NCBI RefSeq assembly: GCF_000739615.1
Contig: NZ_BATP01000016.1
Coordinates: 51,760-115,759, forward strand
Direction of reading: 5' to 3'
Length of the DNA stretch: 64,000 nt
DNA from: Haloferula sp. BvORR071
GTDB lineage: Bacteria; Verrucomicrobiota; Verrucomicrobiia; Verrucomicrobiales; Akkermansiaceae
Each line of letters starts with the position of its first letter. Position 1 is the first letter of the stretch. Positions 50,232 to 58,694 of the stretch are shown piece after piece. A model generated the notes under the pieces. That model did no database searches and was not told the DNA's origin. It worked only from the letters and a program-made list of their open reading frames with translations. Both the position numbers and the translations under genes were made by a program.

Positions 50232-51251
50232 TCAGGCCGAAAACCGGTCCGGAGCCGAGAGGTCGTATTTGAAAACCACCTCAATCCTCGGATCGGGAAA
50301 TTCGATCTCTGAATCGTCCGGCGGTGTGACGCGTAAATTCCGTGGCGGCACCGCAAAACGGCTCGCGGTTTCGCGATCGAAGCCCGGCTCTTGGCTCGGC
50401 TCGGCAATGCCATCCACCGGCGCGAGCAGGGCTGCCGGAACCTCTGCGGTCGGAACTTCCGTTCGGGCGGCAACCGCTTTCGGCTCTTGCGAAGGCAGGC
50501 CGATCGCCACGGCCGCGACGATCGAGGCGGCAAGAGCCGCGGTCTGCAGCGGCCGGGCCGCAAAGAGCGCACGAAGCCAAAGGAACTTGTGCATGGGCGG
50601 CGGGATGATTCTTGGCAGCCGCTCCAGAAGGATCTCCGGCACCGGACTCGCGGCATGCGCCGGCAGACAGAGCGCCAGCAAGGCCGCCGAGGTCGCGATC
50701 CCGCGCCGCTCCAGCAGCACCCGCATCTTCTCCATCGCCCGCTTCAGGCGCATGCGCACGGCATCCTCGGTCATGCCAAGGGTCCGGGCCATCGAGCCAT
50801 GAGAGCTACCGGTGAAAAAGCGGGAGAGAATCAGCTCACGGTCACGCGCGGGCAACTGCCCGATCACCTCATCGATCACCGGCGAGATCCGGTCCCAACG
50901 GGAATCATCGCCTGCGCTCGCGCCATCGGCAAAGGCCGCCGCGACCGTCTCACGTTGGCGGCGCCGCTCTTCAGCCCGGACGAGATCGATCGCCGCCGAG
51001 CGGCTCACCCGGTGCAGCCAGGCATTCAGGGAAACCCCGCCCGGCAAGCGTCTCAGCGCGGCCAGCTTGATCAGCACCGTCTGCGCGACATCCTCTGCCA
51101 GATCCGGGGCCTGCGTGATCCGCAGCGCCACCGAGTAGATCAGCCCCAGGTGGGCCGCCGCCAATGACGCAAAGGCCCGCTGGTCCCGGGTCGCCAGAAA
51201 CTGCTCCAGCAGTTCGGAATGATTCCCGGGGGCCCTCGAAATGATCTTCAT
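50232..51251 (-). CDS. ECF sigma factor with C-terminal membrane-spanning extension
   Basis: 339 residues. Residues about 20-90 give region 2 (FASLAAAHLGLIYSVALRITQAPDLAEDVAQTV, with LNAWLHRVSRSAAIDLVRAEERR), and about 130-185 give region 4 (LPARDRELILSRFFTGSSHGSMARTLGMTEDAVRMRLKRAMEKM). After region 4 a further 150 residues include a hydrophobic helix (LQTAALAASIVAAVAIGL) then a Pro-rich C-terminal domain ending FKYDLSAPDRFSA. That fuses a sigma factor to what is usually a separate membrane anti-sigma-like part. It follows the duplicated cassette by 46 bases and is co-directional. No Shine-Dalgarno except GGAAGAA 9 bases before the ATG. Confidence 0.8.
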   Translation of the reverse strand: MKIISRAPGNHSELLEQFLATRDQRAFASLAAAHLGLIYSVALRITQAPDLAEDVAQTVLIKLAALRRLPGGVSLNAWLHRVSRSAAIDLVRAEERRRQRETVAAAFADGASAGDDSRWDRISPVIDEVIGQLPARDRELILSRFFTGSSHGSMARTLGMTEDAVRMRLKRAMEKMRVLLERRGIATSAALLALCLPAHAASPVPEILLERLPRIIPPPMHKFLWLRALFAARPLQTAALAASIVAAVAIGLPSQEPKAVAARTEVPTAEVPAALLAPVDGIAEPSQEPGFDRETASRFAVPPRNLRVTPPDDSEIEFPDPRIEVVFKYDLSAPDRFSA

Positions 51252-51297
51252 TGTGGTCTTCTTCCAGTATTCGTCGCCGCTTGGGGAAACCGAACAA

Positions 51298-52332
51298 TTA
51301 TTTTTCAGAACCTTGCGACATCGTCTCCTGCCACAGCGCGCGGGTCCGCTCGCTGGCGATCCCGGCAACGACGGCCTCAATCATCTTTGGACCGGCCCTC
51401 GAGGTCTTCAGTTGCGACAAGGCAGCAATCTGGAGCTCGGTCGAATCCATCGAGTTCAGTATGCGCAGCGCCAACCCTGCATCCGCGCAGGCATCCAGCT
51501 GAATCTGGGAGAGTGCGAAATTCTTCTGCACCGCCGGCAGGGTGTCGATGGCGTCCAAGACCTGTGGCCGCGCTGTGGAATCGGCCAAAAGGAAAGCGGT
51601 CCTGAAGATCTGGCCGCTATAGAGCCCTTCTCCCCAGCCGTGGTCCCTGATCATCCCCGCGACGGCATTGAGAACCTCCGGACTCGTGCGATCTTGCGTC
51701 ATCATGCCCAGGATCCACGAGCCATCGTTGGGCTTGAGGAAGCCGCTCGCAAAGTCCGCTTTCAGCTTGGCGATTACATCTGCAGGGTGGGTCTTGCCTA
51801 GCTCGCCGAGAGCCGTGCGGTAGAAGGGGATCATCTCCTGCTGATGCAAGGCCTTGAGAGTGCCTTCGGGATCGGTCTCCAGCCCCGGGCGCAACACAGC
51901 CTTCAAGGTCACCTCATGCCACGCGGGCCGCGCGAGCGCGATCTTCTCCGGCAGAGTAAGGTCAACGGCTTTCACAAACCCGAGCCACGCGGTCAGCCGG
52001 AATTGAAGGTTCGAAATCTGATTCAGCAGCTTTGCGGCATCCGCGGGATTTCCTGCCGCCAGCTTGCGCGCCGCGATGGCGACAAGGTCATTGAGCCCAT
52101 CCAGCTGCGGGAAATGCTCCAGCTCTTTGAAGAAGGCACGGGGGTCGTTCTCCGCGAGTTTTCTCAGGGCATCCAGGGCGTGGGCCGAATCTCCCCCGCG
52201 CAGCACTGAGTCAAGCCGAACACTGGCAGACTTCGCCGCTGCGCCATGCGCTGCGGCTGGATTCTCCCCCGGGAAAAATCCCACCGCGAAGCCCGTCGCG
52301 CCGAGGGCGATGATGCAGAGGGTGAACTTCAT
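51298..52332 (-). CDS. secreted helical-repeat protein, cassette copy B gene 2
   Basis: 344 residues, unknown family. The N-terminal signal/anchor MKFTLCIIALGATGFAVGFF is followed by a helical-repeat region, with VRLDSVLRGGDSAHALDALRKLAENDPRAFFKELEHFPQLDGL near the start and GIASERTRALW at the end. It is a paralogue of the protein from 53625-54656: identical starts and ends (LDSVLR..GDSAHAL; ALRILNSMDSTEL) but a divergent middle. Its start overlaps the stop of the upstream cassette gene by 4 bases. Possibly envelope-located; no enzyme motif is seen. Confidence 0.78.
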   Translation of the reverse strand: MKFTLCIIALGATGFAVGFFPGENPAAAHGAAAKSASVRLDSVLRGGDSAHALDALRKLAENDPRAFFKELEHFPQLDGLNDLVAIAARKLAAGNPADAAKLLNQISNLQFRLTAWLGFVKAVDLTLPEKIALARPAWHEVTLKAVLRPGLETDPEGTLKALHQQEMIPFYRTALGELGKTHPADVIAKLKADFASGFLKPNDGSWILGMMTQDRTSPEVLNAVAGMIRDHGWGEGLYSGQIFRTAFLLADSTARPQVLDAIDTLPAVQKNFALSQIQLDACADAGLALRILNSMDSTELQIAALSQLKTSRAGPKMIEAVVAGIASERTRALWQETMSQGSEK

Positions 52333-53561
52333 GGGCTGATCTCACGAACCCGCTCGAGAATGCGGTCGCGATAGGGCGAAGGTCCGATCTTGGTGGTGAA
52401 GTCCTGCGCGCTGGCCGGATCGAAGGCCATCCACTTGATCAGCAGGTCTTCCCCGGCGTTGTGCCCGTCGGCATCGTTGGAGATGGCGTGCGCGAAATCG
52501 ATGGCGAGGCGGATGTTGCCGCCCTGCCCGAAGAGCGCGGAGGCGGCACTTTCCAACATGTGGTTGCGGCTGGCCTCCGGGAGCTCAGCTTTTTTGATGG
52601 AATCAAGCAGGACGCGCGCTCCGGCATCCCCCTGTGCGTAAGCCGCGATTCTTGCCATGTCGGCGGGGAGAGAATCACGGAAATCCGGCGGGACGCTGCT
52701 CCAATCAATGCTGGGGACGCCGGAACGGGAGATCATCTCCTCCATGCCTTGGTCGAAGCGGGCCGGTCCGATTCCGTCCCAAGACTTGCCTGTCGGATCG
52801 AAGTTGGCGAAGAGCGCGCGGGCTTTCGCCTCCTGTTCGATCAAGTCGGCGAGAAGACCCTCACCCGGAGCCGATCGCAGCTTCGCCAAACCTTTGTCGT
52901 CCAAAAATCGGGTGTAACCCAGCATGCAACCATTGGTCAAAGTCACCCGCCCGGCACGGCAAAGTTCAAGCAAACGGAGCGCACTCGCCGGATCCTGTTG
53001 AACTGCGTAAGCCACCGATTCCAGAGTTTTGGAGGGCCACGCGAATTTGCCCTGTTCGAGAAGATCGAGGAAGAGCCCCGGGGCGGCCCGGACCGGTAGC
53101 ACCGTCATTTCACGCGCCAGAGCCACACGCGAGAATTCTTCCGACTCCGCCAGCAAGCGCAGGAAGACTTCGGGCTCGTTCTCAAGCCCCTTGGCACAGC
53201 GCTCCACAAGATCATCCCGCAGATTCCCGGGAAAGGTGGCGACGATCGCGTCGAAGGTCGCACCATCCCTCTTGGCGATAGCCGCGAGGAGCTTGTCCAG
53301 TTCGAGGAGTTCTTCGGGATTAGAGGGACCATCCCGCAGCGAGCCGATTCGTGCGCGGGCCCGCGCGAGATTGCCGCCCGAGATTTCGCAGAGCAACGAA
53401 GGCAGATTACCGCCGCGCGGCGGTGACACCGCAGCCTTGCTGGCTGCCACCGCAGACTCCGGCTTCACTGGCGAGGGCCGCAAGCCTCTACCGGTAGCAA
53501 AGCCCGCGATGGGAACGCAAACTGCGAGGGCAGTCCGGAGCATCGCTTGCTTCCCAGCCAT
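52329..53561 (-). CDS. secreted helical-repeat protein, cassette copy B gene 1
   Basis: 410 residues, unknown family. Starts MAGKQAMLRTALAVCVPIAGF, a signal/anchor sequence shared with the copy at 54653-55897. All-helical repeats follow (LLCEISGGNLARARARIGSLRDGP; PGLFLDLLEQGKFAWPS; GNIRLAIDFAHAISNDADGH). The end FTTKIGPSPYRDRILERVREISP is nearly the same in the copy. The middle third is much more different. The next gene's ATG overlaps its stop codon, so the two are coupled. Confidence 0.78.
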   Translation of the reverse strand: MAGKQAMLRTALAVCVPIAGFATGRGLRPSPVKPESAVAASKAAVSPPRGGNLPSLLCEISGGNLARARARIGSLRDGPSNPEELLELDKLLAAIAKRDGATFDAIVATFPGNLRDDLVERCAKGLENEPEVFLRLLAESEEFSRVALAREMTVLPVRAAPGLFLDLLEQGKFAWPSKTLESVAYAVQQDPASALRLLELCRAGRVTLTNGCMLGYTRFLDDKGLAKLRSAPGEGLLADLIEQEAKARALFANFDPTGKSWDGIGPARFDQGMEEMISRSGVPSIDWSSVPPDFRDSLPADMARIAAYAQGDAGARVLLDSIKKAELPEASRNHMLESAASALFGQGGNIRLAIDFAHAISNDADGHNAGEDLLIKWMAFDPASAQDFTTKIGPSPYRDRILERVREISP

Positions 53562-53624
53562 AGGCGGACGATCCCAAATGCGGGCGGCGCTGGCAAGTGC
53601 GCCGGACTACTTCGGGAGCCCCAT

Positions 53625-54656
53625 TCAGGGGTCGCTGGCTTTCATCAGCTCGCGGGTCCGCTCGCTGGCAATCCCGGCAAATACGGCAGCGACCATCCCG
53701 GGCTCGGCCCCCGACTGCTTCAGGCCCTTCAAAGCGCTAACCTGCAATTCGGTGGAGTCCATCGAGTTAAGAATCCGTAGCGCCAGGCTGGCATCCGGGC
53801 AGGAAGCCAAGGGAATCTGCGAGAGGACGGAGTTCTTCTGCACCGCGGACAGGGTATCGATGGCGTCGACCACCACCGCCTTGTCCGCGGGCCCAGCTTC
53901 ATCAAATGCCGAGGTGAAGATCGGCCCGGCATAGAGCCCCTCCCCCCAACCATGATCCTTCAGGGTCTTGGCTGCGGCACCGAGCACCTCCGGGCTCTGG
54001 CTCTGGGTTGTCATCGTGGACAAGATCCACTGGCCGTCGCTAGGCTTCAGCAAGCCGCTCTTCATGTCGGCAGTCAGCTTGTCGAACACCAGGTCGGGCC
54101 GGGTCTTGCCGAAGTTGCCAAGGGCCGACCTGTAGGACCCGACCGTCTCACGCCGCCGCAGGAGTTCCAGGGTGCCATCGGGATCAGCCTTCATTGCGGG
54201 CCCCAACACCGCAATCAGGCCAATCTTTTCCCCTACAGGCTGGGCGAGACGGGCGATGTCGAGCTTCTCGAGCAAGGAGCGGCCTTCGAGTCCCTTGACA
54301 TAGGCAATCCACGCCGCGTCCCGGAATCGGACATTGGGGATCTGGTTCAGGAGCTTCGCCGAATCCGCAGGGTCCCCGGCCGCCAGTTTCGATGCCGCCA
54401 AGCTCACCAGTTCTTCGATCCCGTCCAGCCTCGGGAAATGCCCCAGCTCCTTGAAGAAGGCGCGGGGATCTTCCTCTGCCAGCTTCCGCAGGGATTCTAG
54501 GGCGTGGGCGGAATCGCCGCTGCGCAAGACGGAGTCGAGCCTCGCGCTCTTCGCTTTGGACGGGCTGCCCGCGGGCTGCGCCGGACTCTCCCGCGTGAAG
54601 TATCCCGCCGCGAAACCGGCCACCCCGAGAGCGATAATGCCGAGGGTGAACTTCAT
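53625..54656 (-). CDS. secreted helical-repeat protein, cassette copy A gene 2
   Basis: 343 residues, paralogue of the 51298-52332 protein. ATG 54656 gives MKFTLGIIALGVAGFAAGYF, the same anchor as the copy; a longer frame is rejected. Helical repeats include RLDSVLRSGDSAHALESLRKL, DHGWGEGLYAGPIFTSAF and ALRILNSMDSTEL. The ends are highly alike between copies and the middle (about 110-190) differs. Its ATG overlaps the upstream stop by 4 bases. No catalytic or known binding motif. Confidence 0.78.
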   Translation of the reverse strand: MKFTLGIIALGVAGFAAGYFTRESPAQPAGSPSKAKSARLDSVLRSGDSAHALESLRKLAEEDPRAFFKELGHFPRLDGIEELVSLAASKLAAGDPADSAKLLNQIPNVRFRDAAWIAYVKGLEGRSLLEKLDIARLAQPVGEKIGLIAVLGPAMKADPDGTLELLRRRETVGSYRSALGNFGKTRPDLVFDKLTADMKSGLLKPSDGQWILSTMTTQSQSPEVLGAAAKTLKDHGWGEGLYAGPIFTSAFDEAGPADKAVVVDAIDTLSAVQKNSVLSQIPLASCPDASLALRILNSMDSTELQVSALKGLKQSGAEPGMVAAVFAGIASERTRELMKASDP

Positions 54657-55897
54657 GGGGATACCTCGCGGACCCGCGCGAGGATGCGGTCGCGATAGGG
54701 TGAGGGCTCGATCTTGGTGGTGAAGTCCTGCGCGCTCATCGGATCGAATGTCATCCACTTGATGAGCAGGTCTTCCCCGGTATTGCGCCCGTTCGCATCG
54801 GTGGAGATGGCGTGCGCGAAATCAATGGCGAGGCGGATATTTCCCTGCTGATCGAAGAGTGAGGAGGCGGCGATCTCCAGCATCGTATTGCGCCGGTCCT
54901 CCGGCAGATCCGAATTCTTGATCGAATCGAGAAGGGTCCGGGCGCCGGCATCACCCTGGTAATTGACTGCGGCTTGGACCATGTGGCCGGGAAGCACCTC
55001 CTGTAGATCTCCCGGCACGCCGCTCCAATCCACCTCGGGAACGCCGGAGCGCTGGATCAATCGGTTCATGCCATCGATCACGCGGCGTTGGCGGATCCCG
55101 TCCCACGACTTGTCTCCATCGGCATCGAAGTTGGCGAAGAGCTCGCGGGCCTTCGCCTCCTGATCGAGCAGCGAACCCAGAGGCCCCTCCCACGCTGCCG
55201 CCCGCAATTTCTCCAAGCCATCTTGATCCAGCCTCTCCATGATGCGAGCCAAGGTGGATTCCTTGAGGCTTTTCAGTTTCCCTGCCTGGCAAAGCTGGAG
55301 CAGCCGGAGCGCCCCGGCCGCATTCGGATAAAAATCACGCAGTCCCGATTCAGCTCCTTGGGAAGCCCACGGAAATTCTCCCTGTTCCAGCAGATCGAGA
55401 AACAGGCCGGACTCCTGCCTGATCACGAAGCTTGGGTCGCAGTGCCTCGTCACCAGGGCCGCGCGCGCAAACGTTTCCGAGTCCGCGAGCAGGCGCACGT
55501 AGTTTGCCGGCTCGTCCATGAGAGCGAGGATGCAGCAATCCGTTAGGTAGTCCTGCAGCTCTTCCGGAAAGGTGGCGATGAGCGCGTCGAAGCTCTTGCC
55601 ATCCCGAATGGCGATCGCCGTAAGGAGTTGCGCCAACTCCCGGAGATCTTCGGTTTTCTCCGGGCCATCCCGCAGCTCGATGATCCGCGCACGGGCTCGC
55701 GCCAGATTGCCGGTCGAGATCTCGCAAAGCAGGGAGGAAAGGTCAGACTCGCGCGGAGCTGCCGCGGCCGCCTCGGCAACCGCCGCTTCAGGCTTGGACT
55801 TGGCGGAGGAAGACGGGACTCCGCGCCCGATCGCGAAGCCCGCGATGGGAACGCAAACTGCCAAGGCAGTCCTGAGCATCGCTTGCTTCCCAGCCAT
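54653..55897 (-). CDS. secreted helical-repeat protein, cassette copy A gene 1
   Basis: 414 residues, paralogue of the 52329-53561 protein. Shares the first 22 residues (MAGKQAMLRTALAVCVPIAG) and the last 60 with it almost unchanged; the middle is diverged. Visible repeats: LLCEISTGNLARARARIIELRDGPEK, GLFLDLLEQGEFPW, ELFANFDADGDKSWDGI (an EF-hand-like DxDxDxS in this copy, reduced in the other). Next upstream is a VCBS-type protein 45 bases away, same strand. Confidence 0.78.
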   Translation of the reverse strand: MAGKQAMLRTALAVCVPIAGFAIGRGVPSSSAKSKPEAAVAEAAAAAPRESDLSSLLCEISTGNLARARARIIELRDGPEKTEDLRELAQLLTAIAIRDGKSFDALIATFPEELQDYLTDCCILALMDEPANYVRLLADSETFARAALVTRHCDPSFVIRQESGLFLDLLEQGEFPWASQGAESGLRDFYPNAAGALRLLQLCQAGKLKSLKESTLARIMERLDQDGLEKLRAAAWEGPLGSLLDQEAKARELFANFDADGDKSWDGIRQRRVIDGMNRLIQRSGVPEVDWSGVPGDLQEVLPGHMVQAAVNYQGDAGARTLLDSIKNSDLPEDRRNTMLEIAASSLFDQQGNIRLAIDFAHAISTDANGRNTGEDLLIKWMTFDPMSAQDFTTKIEPSPYRDRILARVREVSP

Positions 55898-55942
55898 AGA
55901 CGGACAATCCCAAATGCGGGCGGCGCGGGCAAGAGCGCCGGA

Positions 55943-57124
55943 CTACTGCCGGATCACGTGCACGCCTTTCTTGCTGCCGGCCGCGAACTCCAGCTTGCCG
56001 TCGCCATCGAGATCCACGGCCAGCACCTGGCAGCCGACACCGGAGTCGGTGTCAATCACCTCGGGCACCCACTTCACGCCATCGCCATCCTTGCGGTTGT
56101 AGAAGACCACGGCGAGGGCCGGATCCTTCGAACCCGGATCATTGGCCATATGCGCCCAGAAGCGCTTGCCGGTGATGAAGTCGATGCGGCCATCTTTGTC
56201 AAAGTCCCCGGCATCCAGACCATGGAGCTGGCTGAACTGCAGCCCGTCCGGACCGGTCTTGGCGGGATCCTCGGGAAGGATCTCGTGCTTGGTGAAGCTC
56301 ACCTTGCCGTCCTTCTTCTCGTTCTCATACCACGCGAGACCATAGCCGTGGCCATTGAGGCTGGTGACCATGTCGTTGTCCTTGTCGCCATCGACATCGA
56401 AAACCAGCATCTGCGCGCCGCCGGGGCCAGCGAAGTTTTCCTGGTGCCAGGTCCAGGCCTCACCGGCTTTCGCTGGCTGCTCAAACCAGCCCTGCTTCTC
56501 GACGATGTCCACCCGGCCGTCGCCGTTCAGATCGCCCGCGCCGAGGCCGTGAACGTAAGGGGAATCGCTGCGCTTGTCGGAGATCGCGACAAAGGTCCAA
56601 GGCTTGGTGGGCTCCGACCAGTCGGCCTTGTAGTAGCCGAACTTGCCGTCCTCCATGCAGACCATCTCGTTCTTCTTGTCGCCATCCAGATCCACCCAGA
56701 TCGGGCTTTCGGTGGCGCCTTGTGCCATGACGCGGTGGGCGGTCCACTCCCCTTCCTTGCCGGGGTTCACATACAGGTCGATGCCGCGGCCGGGGTGGCG
56801 GGCCATCAGGATGTCGTTCTTGCCGTCGCCGGTGACATCCGTCACCCAAGCGAGGAAGGAATCCTCCATGTAAGCTTCAATGCTGGCGGGCGCACCGGGG
56901 CGGTATTGCTTCGCCTCCTTGAAGTCCGGCCCCTTGAACCAGAAGGCCCCGGCCACCAGGTCCTTCACGCCATCGCCATCGATGTCACCCGCGCCGAGGC
57001 CTTCGGAGAGGAAATCCTTGCTCACGACCTGCTTGGTCCACTTGGCCTTGGCCGGCGGGGATTGGGCAAGGGCATAGGCGAGGGCCAAAAGGCCGGCGGG
57101 AAGAAGCAAGGCGCTGGGTTTCAT
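55943..57124 (-). CDS. secreted FG-GAP/VCBS beta-propeller protein
   Basis: 393 residues. A signal peptide (LLLPAGLLALAYALAQS) is followed by about seven blades with Ca2+-binding DxDGDGxxD loops: AGDIDGDGVKDLVAG, TDVTGDGKNDILMA, VDLDGDKKNEMVC, GDLNGDGRVDIVE, FDVDGDKDNDMV, GDFDKDGRIDFI and VDLDGDGKLEFAAG. This is a full propeller by itself. Function is unknown; such proteins are common beside secreted enzymes. ATG 57124 gives the clean signal. It is co-directional with the neighbours on either side (60 and 45 bases). Confidence 0.88.
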   Translation of the reverse strand: MKPSALLLPAGLLALAYALAQSPPAKAKWTKQVVSKDFLSEGLGAGDIDGDGVKDLVAGAFWFKGPDFKEAKQYRPGAPASIEAYMEDSFLAWVTDVTGDGKNDILMARHPGRGIDLYVNPGKEGEWTAHRVMAQGATESPIWVDLDGDKKNEMVCMEDGKFGYYKADWSEPTKPWTFVAISDKRSDSPYVHGLGAGDLNGDGRVDIVEKQGWFEQPAKAGEAWTWHQENFAGPGGAQMLVFDVDGDKDNDMVTSLNGHGYGLAWYENEKKDGKVSFTKHEILPEDPAKTGPDGLQFSQLHGLDAGDFDKDGRIDFITGKRFWAHMANDPGSKDPALAVVFYNRKDGDGVKWVPEVIDTDSGVGCQVLAVDLDGDGKLEFAAGSKKGVHVIRQ

Positions 57125-57183
57125 GAAACGAAAAGTGCGTGAGTGAAACGCGAGGATAGTCGGATAACTTTCGGGCCGGATAC

Positions 57184-58584
57184 CTACTCTTTTCCATGGC
57201 GTCCGGCCCACGCGGCATTGGCGGCGTCAGGGTCCATCTCGCGCCAATCCTTGGCCACGTCCTCCTCTACCTTGCGGCGCTGCTCCGGGTCTTGGAGTGA
57301 ACCGGCCCACTCGAAGGCCTCCTGCGGATAGCGCTTCTTGATCTGCTCAATCAGGCGCATGGCCGAATTGTCCCGGGGCTGCCCGGCGGGCATCTTGTCG
57401 ATCCAGTCCGCCGCCTGCAGCGGATCAGCCTTCACCCAGACGGAGAGCATGAGTTGCTCCGCGGATTCCTTCGCGGGACTCTGGGCCAAGCTTTGCACCC
57501 ATGCCTTCGCGGCACCCAGATCGACCTTGGCCAAGCTCTCGGCAATATCGCCAGCGGCGGGACCCATGGCCGAGCCACCACCGGGAAGGCCAGCCATCAC
57601 TTGCACCGCCTTGCGCGGATCCTCCGCCGCGATGTTGCGGAGCATTACCCGCTGCACTTCCACCTCGCCGGGGCCATGGTAGGCGCCCGCCCAGGCAAGC
57701 GCCGCCGCTTTGTCCCGGCGGGCCCACATCTCCACCGCCAGGCCGAAGGACTCGGTATTCCCACCCGCACTGGCAAAACGCGCCGCCACCTTGAGGGCCT
57801 CCTGCGGATCCCCGGAGGCGATCTCCACCACCAGGTCCTGCCGCACCCGATCCATCGACTCTTGCGGGAACTTCTCCAAAAGGGCCACCGCAGCTTCGGG
57901 GTCCTTCTTGCGCAGGACCTCGACCGATCCCTCCAGCGCCTTTCTCAAATTGTTGCCTTCCAGCTTCTCGAGCTCCGATATCAGCTTCGCGGGATCCTTC
58001 TTCGCCAGATTTCCGAAGGCCATCTGGAAGAGGTCGTCTTTGTTCTTCATGTCCTCGGACGCCAGCAGGAAGTCGATTCCGCCCTCCGGGTTCAATTGGG
58101 TAAAGCGGAACAGGGTCGAGAGGATGCCAGCCTCCAGGATGTCGTCATTCTTCACCCAATTGTGCACGTCGGAGTCCGGCTGGTGAAATTCCTCAAGCAG
58201 CTTCCGCAGCTCTCCCGCGAGTTCCGCGGCTGAGGGCTCGTCCAAGCTGGCGCAGGCCTGGAACATGCTGAGCATCCCCTCCATATTGCTGCCCCAGCCC
58301 TCGTGCGCCGTCTTGAGAAACCATTCGCGCGCCTGGCCTTTCGCAAAGGGTGTGCCCAGCACCGGACTGTTTGACTTCTTCTGGTTGCCCTCGCGTGTGG
58401 TTTTCGCCGCCACCCCGCCATCCGATCCGCCGTCTGTGGTGCTTCCGCCACCCGCCCTCTCACCGGAGGATCCATCGGCAGAACCGAGGCCACCCAAGCG
58501 CGGATGGAAGGTCCCCGCCACGTAGCTGCCGACGGCCAAGGCAATCACGGTCGGGATTTTCCATCGGGAGGGACTGGCAGGCAT
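57184..58584 (-). CDS. large membrane-anchored helical-repeat protein
   Basis: 466 residues. A short cytoplasmic start and a membrane helix (KIPTVIALAVGSYVAGTF) precede a low-complexity Gly/Ser linker and then HEAT/TPR-like repeats (AFGNLAKKDPAKLISELEKLEGN; LEKFPQESMDRVRQDLVVEIASGDPQEALKVAARF; WARRDKAAALAWAGAYHGPG; IAAEDPRKAVQVMAGLPGGG; AKAWVQSLAQSPAKESA). It resembles the Verrucomicrobia repeat proteins found near ECF sigma genes. ATG 58584 is chosen, GTG 58596 is possible. It is the first gene of the seven-gene minus-strand run. No enzyme motif. Confidence 0.78.
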   Translation of the reverse strand: MPASPSRWKIPTVIALAVGSYVAGTFHPRLGGLGSADGSSGERAGGGSTTDGGSDGGVAAKTTREGNQKKSNSPVLGTPFAKGQAREWFLKTAHEGWGSNMEGMLSMFQACASLDEPSAAELAGELRKLLEEFHQPDSDVHNWVKNDDILEAGILSTLFRFTQLNPEGGIDFLLASEDMKNKDDLFQMAFGNLAKKDPAKLISELEKLEGNNLRKALEGSVEVLRKKDPEAAVALLEKFPQESMDRVRQDLVVEIASGDPQEALKVAARFASAGGNTESFGLAVEMWARRDKAAALAWAGAYHGPGEVEVQRVMLRNIAAEDPRKAVQVMAGLPGGGSAMGPAAGDIAESLAKVDLGAAKAWVQSLAQSPAKESAEQLMLSVWVKADPLQAADWIDKMPAGQPRDNSAMRLIEQIKKRYPQEAFEWAGSLQDPEQRRKVEEDVAKDWREMDPDAANAAWAGRHGKE

Positions 58585-58694
58585 GCCCTGACACACTCCC
58601 AGCAAGGGACTTGCACTTCAAGCCCGAAGCAGGCACCCGCTGGCCGAACAAATCCTTGAAATCCGGCCGCCATGGCTCTCGTTAGACAGCAGCC

